A stretch of 64,000 bases of DNA, from NCBI RefSeq assembly GCF_015694525.1, contig NZ_JADQDM010000002.1, positions 682,001-746,000 on the forward strand, given 5' to 3'. Under the pieces are notes generated by a model. That model did no database searches. It was not told where the DNA came from and saw only the letters and a program-made list of their open reading frames with translations. A program made the position numbers and the translations under genes. This document shows positions 50,649 through 59,411 of the stretch, piece by piece (position 1 is the first letter of the stretch; every line of letters starts with the position of its first letter). Origin of the DNA: Hymenobacter ruricola. GTDB taxonomy: Bacteria; Bacteroidota; Bacteroidia; Cytophagales; Hymenobacteraceae.

Positions 50649-51341
50649 ATGTTGAGACGCCTGTTGCTGCTGCCCACGCTGGCGGCCACCCTGCTCACCT
50701 CCTGCACCGAAGCGCCGAAACAAGCCGCCCGGCTGCCCATCATGGGCGAGCGCGACGTGGTGCCCCGTGCCGACGGCGGCCCCGCCGACACCGTGTACGC
50801 CGCCGTGCCCGCCTTTCGCCTCACCGACCAGTTCGGGCAGGTGCTCACCAACCAAAGCTTCGCCGGCCGGGCCTACGTGGCCGATTTCTTCTTCGCCACC
50901 TGCCCCGGCATCTGCCCCAAAATGCAGGCCGAGCTGTTGAAAGTGTACAAGCAATTCGGCCAGAAACCGGAGCTGGCCTTCCTCTCGCACACCATCGACC
51001 CGGCCCACGACTCCATCCCGGTGCTGCGCGACTACGCCGAGCGCCTGGGCGTGGGCACGGCCCGCAACTGGCACTTCGCCACCACCGGCGCCCACGGCGA
51101 ACCCACCGCCCGCGACACCGTGTTTCAGTTGGCTCAGGCCTACTTCACCGCCGCCCTGCCCGACAAGCAGGCCCCCGGCGGCTTCGCTCACAACGGCACC
51201 TTCGCCCTCGTGGACGACCAGGGCCACATCCGCGGCCTCTACGACAGCCTCAACCCCAAAGAAGTGGCCCGCCTGCTACAGGAGCTGCCCATCCTGCTGG
51301 CCGAAGTAGACGGCCGCCGGAAGGGCGTGGCCCGGAAATGA
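50649..51341 (+). CDS. SCO family copper-binding lipoprotein
   Basis: A 230-residue SCO1/SenC-type protein. The lipobox LLTSC places the lipid anchor at Cys19; the metal/redox motif CPGIC is at 85-89 (FFFATCPGICPKMQ) and the conserved late His is in GGFAHNGTFALVDDQG. SCO proteins deliver copper to or protect the CuA site of cytochrome oxidase. It starts 16 bp after the lipoprotein gene in the same direction and is followed by a cytochrome c gene, a logical partner set. Confidence 0.92.
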   Translation: MLRRLLLLPTLAATLLTSCTEAPKQAARLPIMGERDVVPRADGGPADTVYAAVPAFRLTDQFGQVLTNQSFAGRAYVADFFFATCPGICPKMQAELLKVYKQFGQKPELAFLSHTIDPAHDSIPVLRDYAERLGVGTARNWHFATTGAHGEPTARDTVFQLAQAYFTAALPDKQAPGGFAHNGTFALVDDQGHIRGLYDSLNPKEVARLLQELPILLAEVDGRRKGVARK

Positions 51342-51371
51342 AGGGCTGTCTGGCTAGCGTGTCTTCAATCC

Positions 51372-51463
51372 AGAACGTCATGCTGAGCTTGTCGAAGCAT
51401 CTCGCGCGCAATAGTAATTACTTCGGCACGCGAGATGCTTCGACAAGCTCAGCATGACGTTCT
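51372..51463. repeat. GAACGTCATG-family hairpin
   Basis: Perfect 35-bp arms at 51372-51406 and 51429-51463 between the SCO and cytochrome c genes, around a 22-nt loop. Confidence 0.94.
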
Positions 51464-51499
51464 TTAGCTCTGCCTGACGTTCTGCGACCGTTATTTTCC

Positions 51500-51901
51500 A
51501 TGACCCTCCGCTCTTCCCTTCCCTTCGCCGCCCTGCTCCTGCTGCTGCCCGGCTGCTTCAGCAACAACCGCCACCAGGGCGAGAAGCTGTACGCGCAGCA
51601 CTGCTCCGGCTGCCACGGCGACGAGGGCCAGGGCCTGGGCCGCCTCATCCCGCCCCTGGCCGGGGCCGACTACCTGACGGACCACCGCGCCGAGCTGCCC
51701 TGCCTGCTGCGCAACGGCCAGCGCGAAGTCATCATCGTGAACGGCGTGGCCTACCACAACGTGATGCCCGGCAACAAGGCCCTGAGTCCCGCCCAGCTCA
51801 CCAACCTGCTGAACTTCATCGAAACCCACTGGGGCAACAGCGCCTCTCCGCGCACCATCCGCGAGGTGGAGCAGCAGCTGGATGCCTGCCGCGTGCCGTG
51901 A
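51500..51901 (+). CDS. Lipid-anchored monohaem cytochrome c
   Basis: A 133-residue c-type cytochrome with lipobox LLPGC (Cys19) and one haem site CSGCH at 35-39 (YAQHCSGCHGDEGQGLG). The distal Met is probably in YHNVMPGNKALSP. Cytochromes of this small kind carry electrons in the periplasm near cytochrome oxidase; the SCO gene just upstream fits this. ATG 51500 gives the expected signal peptide. Confidence 0.9.
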   Translation: MTLRSSLPFAALLLLLPGCFSNNRHQGEKLYAQHCSGCHGDEGQGLGRLIPPLAGADYLTDHRAELPCLLRNGQREVIIVNGVAYHNVMPGNKALSPAQLTNLLNFIETHWGNSASPRTIREVEQQLDACRVP

Positions 51902-51948
51902 GCGGGCATTCTAACCCCGAGTGGGTATTCCAAACGCGAAAACCCAGC

Positions 51949-52040
51949 ACGTCATGTCGAGCCTGTCGAGACATCTCGCTTGAGAAAGTATAACTAATTA
52001 CTGCTGCTCGCGAGATGTCTCGACAGGCTCGACATGACGT
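51949..52040. repeat. GAACGTCATG-family hairpin, TCGAG subtype
   Basis: Perfect 31-bp arms at 51949-51979 and 52010-52040 (ACGTCATGTCGAGCCTGTCG onwards). Loop words (TTGAGAAAGTATAACTAATTACTG) resemble those of the decayed copy at 10255. Confidence 0.94.
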
Positions 52041-52131
52041 TTTGGAGTACTACTTCATTCTGTTCCCACCCCTCAGAAACCCGTTTTTCGCCGTAGATTG
52101 CACCCCAATCCATCTGCATTCCAATTCCATT

Positions 52132-53064
52132 ATGGGCCTGTTTGACTTCCTGAAAAATAAACCCGCCGACACCCCGGCCACCCCCGCTCCCGCCGCCAAC
52201 CCCGCCGGCCCCGCCGCCGAAAAACCCGCCGGCGGCCCCCGCTACCAGGGCTCCAAATTCGTGGCCCCGCCCGAGCCCGCGGCCCCGGCCCCGGTGTACC
52301 AGCTGCCCGAGCCGCCGCCCCTGCCCTTCCAGCCCGAAAACGTGCTGGAGCAGCTCCTGCTGCTGGCCGCCACCGACGAAAATGCCCGGCCCGCCTTCTA
52401 CCAGGCCCTGCTCCAGGAAGAAATCCTGATGATACTGGCCCCCACGGAAGGCATGGAGCCCGGCGAAGTGACGCTCACCGAAGGCCAGGAAATCCAGCTC
52501 CAGATACTGAACGACGGCAAGCTGCCCATCTTCTCCTCCGTGCCCCGCCTCTCCGACGGCGGCATCGAGCAGCCGCCCATGAGCTACGTGCGCCTGCCGG
52601 GCCACGCGTTTTTCCAGATGGTGCAGGGCCAGGACTGCGTGCTGAACCCCTTCTCGCCGGCCGGCAAGCTCCTGCCCAAAGACGAAGTGGCCGCCCTGCT
52701 GGCCGGCCAGCTCACCGGCCCGCTCTCGCCCGGCGGCGGCGAGGCCCAGGTGCTGCTCAGCCAGCCCGCCGAGTACCCGCAGGCCGTGGCCGACGCCATC
52801 GCCGCCTGGGCCGCCACCCAGTCGCACATCGAAGCCGCCTACCTGGCCCAGATGCAGCTCGCCGACAACCCCGACGTGCCGCGCCTGCTCCTCGCCTTCG
52901 TCAGCACCAGCCCCGACCCGAGCTTCATGCAAGACCTCGGCCCCGTGCTGCAAGGCCAGACCAACGCCTACCAGTTCGTGGACTTGATGCTGCTGGACGT
53001 GAACTCGGAAGAAGGCGTGAACCCCTATTTCCGCACGGTAGAGCCGTTTTATCAGAAGGGGTAA
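52132..53064 (+). CDS. SseB family protein
   Basis: A 310-residue soluble protein. After an Ala/Pro-rich N-terminal region (about 12-60), the SseB-type domain spans about 75-190 with the hallmark LNDGKLPIFSSVPRLSDGG, and a second domain follows to the end (about 195-305, EYPQAVADAIAAWAATQSHI). SseB was named for enhanced serine sensitivity; its molecular function is uncertain. ATG 52132 (MGLFDFLKNK) matches other long family members. It is flanked on both sides by hairpin repeats and appears to be monocistronic. Confidence 0.82.
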   Translation: MGLFDFLKNKPADTPATPAPAANPAGPAAEKPAGGPRYQGSKFVAPPEPAAPAPVYQLPEPPPLPFQPENVLEQLLLLAATDENARPAFYQALLQEEILMILAPTEGMEPGEVTLTEGQEIQLQILNDGKLPIFSSVPRLSDGGIEQPPMSYVRLPGHAFFQMVQGQDCVLNPFSPAGKLLPKDEVAALLAGQLTGPLSPGGGEAQVLLSQPAEYPQAVADAIAAWAATQSHIEAAYLAQMQLADNPDVPRLLLAFVSTSPDPSFMQDLGPVLQGQTNAYQFVDLMLLDVNSEEGVNPYFRTVEPFYQKG

Positions 53065-53095
53065 CGGCTAGTTCTCGCCAGCATGGCTTTCCTCC

Positions 53096-53203
53096 GAACG
53101 TCATGTCGAGCGCAGCCGAGACATCTCGCGTGCCGCCACTAACTCAATCGATTGGATTGGTAGCGGCACGCGAGATGTCTCGGCTGCGCTCGACATGACG
53201 TTC
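53096..53203. repeat. GAACGTCATG-family hairpin, 41-bp perfect arms
   Basis: Arms at 53096-53136 and 53163-53203, with the TCGAGCGCAGCCGAGACATC variant preserved on both sides. Lies between the SseB-like and M28 peptidase genes. Confidence 0.95.
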
Positions 53204-53262
53204 TTTTTTATTTTGTTTCATGTCATCTTCCTGTCATTCGATTCCCTACCTTCCTTCTTCCT

Positions 53263-54621
53263 ATGAAACTTGCTGCTCTCTTCCTGGCTTTTGCGCCCTT
53301 CGCCGCCCTCGCCCAAAAGCCCGCCCCGCTCCTGCCGCCCGCCGACCCCGCCATTCAGAAGCTGGTGGATGAAATCTCGGCCAAAAACCTGGAAGCCGAC
53401 GTTCGCAAGCTGGTTTCTTTCGGCACGCGCCACACCCTGAGCGACACGCAGAGCCCCACCCGCGGCATCGGCGCGGCCCGCAACTGGGTACGCGACGAGT
53501 TTCTGAAATACAGCAAAGCCGGCGGCGGAAGAATGACGGTGGAAATGGACACCTTCACCATCCGACCCGACGGCCGCCGCATCAACCGGCCCGTGCTCAT
53601 GGCCAACGTGCTGGCCACCCTGCCCGGCACCGACCCCACCGACACCCGTGTCATCCTGGTGAGCGGCCATATCGACTCGCGGGTGAGCGATGTGATGAAC
53701 GCCACCGCCGACGCGCCCGGGGCCAACGACGACGGCTCCGGCACCGTGTTGGTGATGGAGCTGGCCCGCGTGCTGGCCGGCCAGCGGTTTCCCTGCACCC
53801 TCAAGTTCGTGGCCGTGCAGGGCGAAGAGCAGGGCCTCTACGGCTCCGGCCACCTGGCCGAGCGCGCCAAAAAAGAAGGCTGGAACCTGATTGCGATGCT
53901 CAACAACGACATCGTGGGCAACTCGCACGGCTTCGACCCCGAAATCAGCGACGACCAGCACTTGCGCGTGTTCAGCGAAGGCGTGCCGGCCAATGAGACG
54001 CCCGAGCAGGCCAAAACCCGCCGCCAGCTCAGCTCCGAAAACGACGCGCCCAGCCGCCAGCTGGCCCGCTTCATTGCCCGCGCGGCGCAGCTCTACGGCC
54101 ACGGCCACCAGGCCGTGCTGGAGTACCGCCCCGACCGCTTCCTGCGCGGCGGCGACCACACGCCCTTCAACCAGCAGGGCTTCGCCGCCGTCCGCTTCAC
54201 CGAAATGAACGAGGATTTCACCCACCAGCACCAGGACCTGCGCACCGAAAAGGGCCGCGCCTACGGCGACGTCATTGAGGGCATGGACTTCGCCTACCTG
54301 CGCCGCAACGCGGGCATCAACCTCGCCACCATGGCCGCGCTGGCCCTGGCCCCCGCCGCGCCCGCCAAAGTCGAAGTCCTCACCGCCAACCTCACCAACC
54401 GCACCGAGTTGCGCTGGCAGGCGCCCGCCGCCGGCCCCCGGCCCAGCGGCTACGTGGTGCTGGTGCGCGAAACCAGCGCCCCGCAGTGGCAGCAGCGCAT
54501 CCCGGTTTCGGGCCTCACGGCCGATTTGTCCATTAGCAAGGACAACTTCATTTTCGGCGTGGCGAGCATTGACGCGGCCGGGCACGAGAGCGTGGCGGTA
54601 TTGCCGATGGTGGGGCGGTAG
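53263..54621 (+). CDS. M28 family zinc peptidase, secreted
   Basis: A 452-residue exported aminopeptidase. Signal peptide 1-18 (FAPFAALAQ); the metal site is visible as GHIDSR (His136, Asp138), GANDDGSG (153-160, Asp156) and QGEEQGLYGSGHLAE (Glu188/Glu189). The last 100 residues form a fibronectin III-like domain (LTNRTELRWQAPAAGPRP onwards). It probably degrades peptides in the periplasm or outside. No T9SS sorting domain is apparent at the C-terminus. The next gene starts 11 bp later but differs sharply in base composition. Confidence 0.93.
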   Translation: MKLAALFLAFAPFAALAQKPAPLLPPADPAIQKLVDEISAKNLEADVRKLVSFGTRHTLSDTQSPTRGIGAARNWVRDEFLKYSKAGGGRMTVEMDTFTIRPDGRRINRPVLMANVLATLPGTDPTDTRVILVSGHIDSRVSDVMNATADAPGANDDGSGTVLVMELARVLAGQRFPCTLKFVAVQGEEQGLYGSGHLAERAKKEGWNLIAMLNNDIVGNSHGFDPEISDDQHLRVFSEGVPANETPEQAKTRRQLSSENDAPSRQLARFIARAAQLYGHGHQAVLEYRPDRFLRGGDHTPFNQQGFAAVRFTEMNEDFTHQHQDLRTEKGRAYGDVIEGMDFAYLRRNAGINLATMAALALAPAAPAKVEVLTANLTNRTELRWQAPAAGPRPSGYVVLVRETSAPQWQQRIPVSGLTADLSISKDNFIFGVASIDAAGHESVAVLPMVGR

Positions 54622-54632
54622 GTTCTAAAAAC

Positions 54633-55466
54633 ATGGCTAAATCAAACAGAGACAACTTTCCGCAAAAAGTGATTACGACTCTGGCAGGGCGAGTAGCTTA
54701 CCTGTGCTCAAATCCTTTTTGCAGAAGAGTGACAATCGGTCCACACACTGCAACCGATAAAACTACTTTAATTGGTGTAGCAGCTCATATAACAGCTGCT
54801 TCCCCAGGTGGACCGCGCTATGACCCAAGCTTATCTGATATTGAGAGAAAAAGCATTGGAAATGGTATTTGGCTTTGTAGCAACTGCGCAACTCTGATTG
54901 ATAAAGATGAAAAACATTTTCCGGTTTCTCATTTAAAAGATTGGCGCAATAAAACAGAGGCATATGCTGCGCAACAATTAGGCAATGGTCAACCATTACT
55001 TACACTCAGGCCCAAAATTGAGGCTATTCTCTTATATCAAAACGGAATATCTTCAAATGAAGGGTTTGCAGAATATATTTCTCCAGGCAGTCTTATACGC
55101 ATTGAAGAAGCAAAACTTATCATTAGTGCTAAAAGACACTACAAGCTTCAATTAATAAATAACTCAAGCATCGCTGCAATCAATATACGACTGCAACAGA
55201 CTGGGAGCAATCACCTAATTCTTGATGAATCGATTCCATCAGTAAACAACCTGGGACCTTTTCTAGAGAGAAATATCAAATGCACGTTATCTAATTTTTA
55301 TATCATGACCGGCGGGGAACGTGTTACTAGCCAAAGAGCCGAAATGGCGTACCCAGAAGAATTGTCTGACCTTCAATTAGCTATTGATTACACTAACGAA
55401 CATGGGCAACAATTTCAAACCCTGACCTCTTTCAGCGGCAAGCAACCTAATAATATTTTCCATTAA
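54633..55466 (+). CDS. AT-rich gene, HNH/zinc-finger nuclease-like
   Basis: A 277-residue protein. The N-terminal ~110 residues form an HNH-like zinc domain: Cys25/Cys30 (CSNPFC), GVAAHITAASPGGPRYDPSL with His52, GNGIWLCSNC with Asn77, Cys82 and Cys85, and LIDKDEKHFPVSHLKDW. The second half (about 120-277) is beta-rich and unassigned. The third HNH residue appears to be Asp or Ala (CATLID) rather than His, so activity is uncertain. The gene is visibly far more AT-rich than its neighbours and sits between an M28 peptidase and slipin, which argues for recent acquisition. Similar domains are often found near defence genes; none is adjacent here. Confidence 0.8.
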   Translation: MAKSNRDNFPQKVITTLAGRVAYLCSNPFCRRVTIGPHTATDKTTLIGVAAHITAASPGGPRYDPSLSDIERKSIGNGIWLCSNCATLIDKDEKHFPVSHLKDWRNKTEAYAAQQLGNGQPLLTLRPKIEAILLYQNGISSNEGFAEYISPGSLIRIEEAKLIISAKRHYKLQLINNSSIAAINIRLQQTGSNHLILDESIPSVNNLGPFLERNIKCTLSNFYIMTGGERVTSQRAEMAYPEELSDLQLAIDYTNEHGQQFQTLTSFSGKQPNNIFH

Positions 55467-55537
55467 TAGTCCCTCTGTAATGCCTACCCCACTTCAGCGA
55501 TACATCCCCCGAAAACCTCACCAACTCCCTTTCGGCC

Positions 55538-56308
55538 ATGTCGCTGTATATCGTTCTCCTCGTTGTTGCCTTCCTGCTCTCCGGCCTGCGCATTGCGCAG
55601 GAATACGAGCGGGCCATTGTGTTTCGGCTGGGCCGGTTTGTGGGCACGCGCGGGCCGGGGCTGTACTGGATAATTCCGCTGCTCGAACGCCAGCAAACCA
55701 TTGATATCCGCACCAAGACGGTGGATTTGGAGCAGCAGGAAACCATCACCAAGGACAGCGTGACCATCAAGGTGAACGCCGTGCTGTGGTTTCGGGTGGT
55801 GAACCCGGCCGATGCCATCATCAAAGTAGCCAATTTCAACCAGGCGGTTTACCAACTGTCGGTGACGGCGCTGCGCAACATCATCGGCCAGCACCAGCTG
55901 GACGAGGTGCTGCGCGAGCGCGCCGCCATCAACGCCTCGCTGATGCAGATTGTGGACGCCGCCACCGAGGCCTGGGGCGTGAAGATTGAGCTGGTCGAAA
56001 TCAAGGACGTGGAAATTCCGGAGTCCATGCAGCGGGCCATGGCGCGCGAGGCCGAAGCCATTCGCGAGAAGCGCGCCCGCATCATCAAGGCCGAGGCGGA
56101 GCTGGAAGCGTCGATAAAGCTCACGCAGGGCGCCAAGCAGATGGAGGAAAGCCCCGTGGCCCTGGAGCTGCGCCGCATGCAGATGCTGTCGGAAATCGGC
56201 ATCGACAACAACACGACCACCATCATGCTCATCCCCTCGGAGTTTACCAACGCGGCCAAGAGCTTCTCGCAGCTGGTGAGCCAGCAGGGCACCCAACCCG
56301 GCGCTTAA
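55538..56308 (+). CDS. Slipin / stomatin-like SPFH protein
   Basis: A 256-residue membrane protein with one N-terminal hydrophobic anchor (1-18, SLYIVLLVVAFLLSG) and an SPFH/band 7 domain: EYERAIVFRLGRFVGTRGPG, TKDSVTIKVNAVLWFRVVNP and EIPESMQRAMAREAEAIREK. The family is close to slipin and HflK/C-like proteins that organise membrane microdomains and regulate proteases. No NfeD gene is adjacent. The gene ends in a 4-base overlap with the convergent stop of the next gene (56305-56308). Confidence 0.92.
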   Translation: MSLYIVLLVVAFLLSGLRIAQEYERAIVFRLGRFVGTRGPGLYWIIPLLERQQTIDIRTKTVDLEQQETITKDSVTIKVNAVLWFRVVNPADAIIKVANFNQAVYQLSVTALRNIIGQHQLDEVLRERAAINASLMQIVDAATEAWGVKIELVEIKDVEIPESMQRAMAREAEAIREKRARIIKAEAELEASIKLTQGAKQMEESPVALELRRMQMLSEIGIDNNTTTIMLIPSEFTNAAKSFSQLVSQQGTQPGA

Positions 56309-57006
56309 TCCTGGGCCACGCGCTGGTGGCGTTGCTGGTTCAGCCAGAGGGCCAGCACTCCAATGGCGTAGCTCAGCAGGGCATGGCCAAGGAATTGGAC
56401 AAGCCAGCGCGGGTCCAGGGCTATTCGGGGCAGTACGGACAACAGCGGCAGGCAGCCCAACGCCGTGCTCAGCAACAGCGCCTGCCCCGGCACCAGCCAA
56501 ACAGCCCGCGCCGGCCACCCCAGCGGCCGGAACCGCTGCAGCTGCCGCAGCACCAGCCACCAGATGCCAAACAGCACCATCGGGCCCACCAGCCACTGCC
56601 AGTAGACGGTGCGGTATACCTCGACAAGGGAACCGAAGAGCAGCCAGCGCAGGACCCAAAACAGCCCTTGATTGAGAAAGAAACTGGCCCCAACCAGCGC
56701 CAGGGCCACGCCCCAGGTACTGGCCTGGGGCTGGGTGCGGCCGGCCACTTTGCTGGCGGCCCACAGCCACACCGCAAAAGGCAGCGATGCCGCCAGAAAG
56801 GGATTGAGGTCGCCAAAAAAGGGAATGCCGCCGCCGTTGTCGCGGCTAAACACCTGTTCCCAAACCAGCCCCGGTAGCAGGCCTACCGCATTCACCGCGT
56901 AGCTGGCCGCTGCCAGTCGCCAGGAGTTGGGCTTCCAATAGGCCAGTGCGCTGAGCCCCATGCCCAGCAGGGCCAGCCCCCATAAGGCGGCCAGCACTTC
57001 CAGCAT
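56305..57006 (-). CDS. Multi-span membrane protein, unknown function
   Basis: A 233-residue integral membrane protein with about seven hydrophobic segments (for example ALWGLALLGMGLSALAYW near the start and GHALLSYAIGVLALWLNQQ near the end). I recognise no family. It converges with slipin, and the two stop codons overlap, so no terminator can lie between them and transcription of either gene may run into the other. Codon use is ordinary. Confidence 0.7.
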   Translation of the reverse strand: MLEVLAALWGLALLGMGLSALAYWKPNSWRLAAASYAVNAVGLLPGLVWEQVFSRDNGGGIPFFGDLNPFLAASLPFAVWLWAASKVAGRTQPQASTWGVALALVGASFFLNQGLFWVLRWLLFGSLVEVYRTVYWQWLVGPMVLFGIWWLVLRQLQRFRPLGWPARAVWLVPGQALLLSTALGCLPLLSVLPRIALDPRWLVQFLGHALLSYAIGVLALWLNQQRHQRVAQD

Positions 57007-57257
57007 AAAAACGGCACCGTCCAGGGCATCGGCATGCGCCAGGCACGGTCAAAAAAGCAACAGCCCGATGGCTAGCGGAATAATTCGACGCATGAAGGTG
57101 CAGAAACAGGAACGAGATGGAGAAGGGCAAACTTACGCCTGCCCCGCCGCCGCTACATCCAAGGCTCCGCGTAACCATTGTCGAAGTCAGGGTTTTGCAC
57201 GACCTTAGTCACCCGACCCTATTTCTTCTTGGCTCAACACCACTTACGCTTACAACG

Positions 57258-58979
57258 ATGAAACAACCCGTACTCCTGCTACTCGCAGCCGTGCTTAGCA
57301 CCTATTCGGCCCGGGCCCAATGGAGCCCCAACCCCGCCCAGAACCTGGCCGTGCGCGACGCGGCCGCCACCGGCGAGGTGACGCCGCGCATCTCGCCGGC
57401 CCTGAACGGCGGCACCTGGGTGGCCTGGTTTGAAACCGTGGCCACCACCAACTACCAGATGCGCCTGCAGCTGCTCGACGCCAACGGCCGGGCCCAGTTC
57501 GGCGCCGCCGGCCTGCTGGTGAGCAACCAGCCCCAGGGCAGCGCCCTGTTCCGCTACGACCTGAAAACCGACAACTTGGGCAACGCCGTCCTGGCGTTTC
57601 AGGACACGCGCTCGGGCGCCAACCAGTGCGTGGCCTACAAGGTATCGCCCACCGGGCAGCAGCTGTGGGGCGCCACCGGCATCCCGCTGCTGGACCCCAA
57701 CGCCACCTCGGGCCTTTCGCCCGCCATCGGGTTCACCTTCGGCAACAACGTGGTCATTGCCTGGAATTCGAGCGGCGTGGCCAATGTCGCGCACGCCAGC
57801 AAGTGGGTTTCTTTCCAGAAGCTTTCGCCGGCCGGCGTGGCCCTCGGCGGCGTGAACCGCGTGCAGGACCCCGTAAAAAAGTACACCCGCCCGGGCATCA
57901 TCGGCATGACCATCAATGCCTTCGGGGCCGATGACGTGGTGATGCAGTACGTGGAGGAAACCGGTTCGGGCCTGGGCATTTCCACCGTTTTTGCCCAGCG
58001 GTTCAGCACGGTGGGCGCCCCGGTGTGGGCGGCCCCCACGCGCGTGAGCGACAAGACCATCGGCTTTGCGGCCATCCCGGAGCTGGTGCCCGATGGCAGC
58101 GGCGGTTTCTACGTGCTGCTGGGCTCGGGTAACCCCGCCAACGCCAACCTGGGCGATATGTACGCCCAGCGCGTGCTGGCCGACGGCACCCTGCCCTGGG
58201 GCGCCACCGGCACCGAGCTGCTGGCGGGCACGGCCACGGCCCGCATCGGCGGCTCCTTGCAATACGTGGCGGCCCGCAACGAGGTGTGGGCCGTGGTGAA
58301 CGAGCTGAACAGCACCCAAAGCAACTCGGGCTTCACCGTGCAGCGCCTCGACCCGGCCACCGGCGCCGTGCAGCTGGGCCCCGGCGGCGTGCCCGTGATG
58401 GGCGTGAGCGCCAGCTATTATGCGGCCCAGACCCTGCGCGACACCGGCACCGGCCTCATCATCACCTATAGCGAAAACACCGGCGGGATGAACCGGGCCT
58501 TGTGGGCCACAAAGGTTGATTACCAGGCCCAATCGGCGTTCCCGACGGGCAGCGGCATCATTCCGCTCAGCGTCGTGGCCAGCCCTAAGCAGAACTACGC
58601 CACCCTGCCCTTCGCCAATGGCCAGCTGGTGAACGTGTGGCAGGACCAGCGCACGGATGACGGCATTTACGCCCAACCCATCAGCGACACCGGCGCGCTC
58701 GGTGTGCTGGGCACCCGCAACGCGGTGGCCGCGCAGCCGCTGGCCCTCAGCCCCAATCCGGGCGTGGTCCCCGCCCTGCACCTCACGCTTGGCCGCGCCC
58801 AGGCCCTGACCGTACAGGTGCGCGACCTCACCGGCCGCACCGTGCACCAACAAACCACCGAGGCGCCCGCCGGCGCGGCCAGCGTGGCACTGGAAGCGCC
58901 GCAGCTGGCGGCCGGGGTCTACATCGTGGAAACCACCGTGGCTGGGCAGCCCTGGCGCGGCCGTTGGGTAAAACCTTAA
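57258..58979 (+). CDS. Secreted protein with T9SS type A sorting domain
   Basis: A 573-residue exported protein. Signal peptide 1-20 (LLLAAVLSTYSARAQ), a central region of many repeated beta motifs with QLLDANGRAQFGAAGLLVS- and TPVGAP/QVW-like strings typical of secreted Bacteroidota surface proteins, and a C-terminal T9SS sorting domain (about 505-573; ALSPNPGVVPALHLTLG, LTVQVRDLTGRTVH, LAAGVYIVETTVAGQP). The upstream in-frame ATG would hide the signal peptide, so ATG 57258 is used. Function unknown. Confidence 0.88.
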   Translation: MKQPVLLLLAAVLSTYSARAQWSPNPAQNLAVRDAAATGEVTPRISPALNGGTWVAWFETVATTNYQMRLQLLDANGRAQFGAAGLLVSNQPQGSALFRYDLKTDNLGNAVLAFQDTRSGANQCVAYKVSPTGQQLWGATGIPLLDPNATSGLSPAIGFTFGNNVVIAWNSSGVANVAHASKWVSFQKLSPAGVALGGVNRVQDPVKKYTRPGIIGMTINAFGADDVVMQYVEETGSGLGISTVFAQRFSTVGAPVWAAPTRVSDKTIGFAAIPELVPDGSGGFYVLLGSGNPANANLGDMYAQRVLADGTLPWGATGTELLAGTATARIGGSLQYVAARNEVWAVVNELNSTQSNSGFTVQRLDPATGAVQLGPGGVPVMGVSASYYAAQTLRDTGTGLIITYSENTGGMNRALWATKVDYQAQSAFPTGSGIIPLSVVASPKQNYATLPFANGQLVNVWQDQRTDDGIYAQPISDTGALGVLGTRNAVAAQPLALSPNPGVVPALHLTLGRAQALTVQVRDLTGRTVHQQTTEAPAGAASVALEAPQLAAGVYIVETTVAGQPWRGRWVKP

Positions 58980-59041
58980 AACCCAGGAGTATTTCTTTGC
59001 GGAAGGCCTCGTCGAGCAATTGGCGGGGCTTTTTAGCAATT

Positions 59042-59277
59042 TATCAGGTGGGAGTCGGGGCGTGGCTGCCCGGGAAGGCCCGGCTGCAGTTCCGCATCGC
59101 GGACCAGCCCGATGGCACCACGCCGTGGAGCAGCTGGCCGCCTACCGCCCGCGCGGGTTGGCGGGCCGGCTGTACTGGTACTCGGTGCTGCCTTTCCACG
59201 GCATCATTTTCAAAGGCATGGTGAAGAACTTAGTGGCAAACAAGCCCAATTTGAAAAGTCAGACTAATCATCTTTAA
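59042..59277 (+). pseudogene. Frameshifted remnant of a DUF2867 / SDR-like gene
   Basis: Two overlapping frames together encode the end of a YbjT-type NAD-binding protein with DUF2867: one frame gives GAWLPGKARLQFRIADQPDG, the next gives AYRPRGLAGRLYWYSVLPFH and GIIFKGM. In intact relatives these segments are joined in one frame (PGKAxLQF ... PRGLLGRLYWY..LPFHxIIFxGM). The 5' part of the gene is absent. The rest of the 432-bp gap between the T9SS protein and the next gene holds nothing else I recognise. Confidence 0.75.
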
Positions 59278-59411
59278 AACAATTAACAACAATAGTTTAC
59301 GGTAAGAATTTGAAAAAACTAAAGTCTGGGCAGCAGACATTTTGACTGGCGCCGCAGGAGTAACGGGGAGTTCCTTTGGAGCATCAATTCACCACTTTTT
59401 TTCCGCACCCC

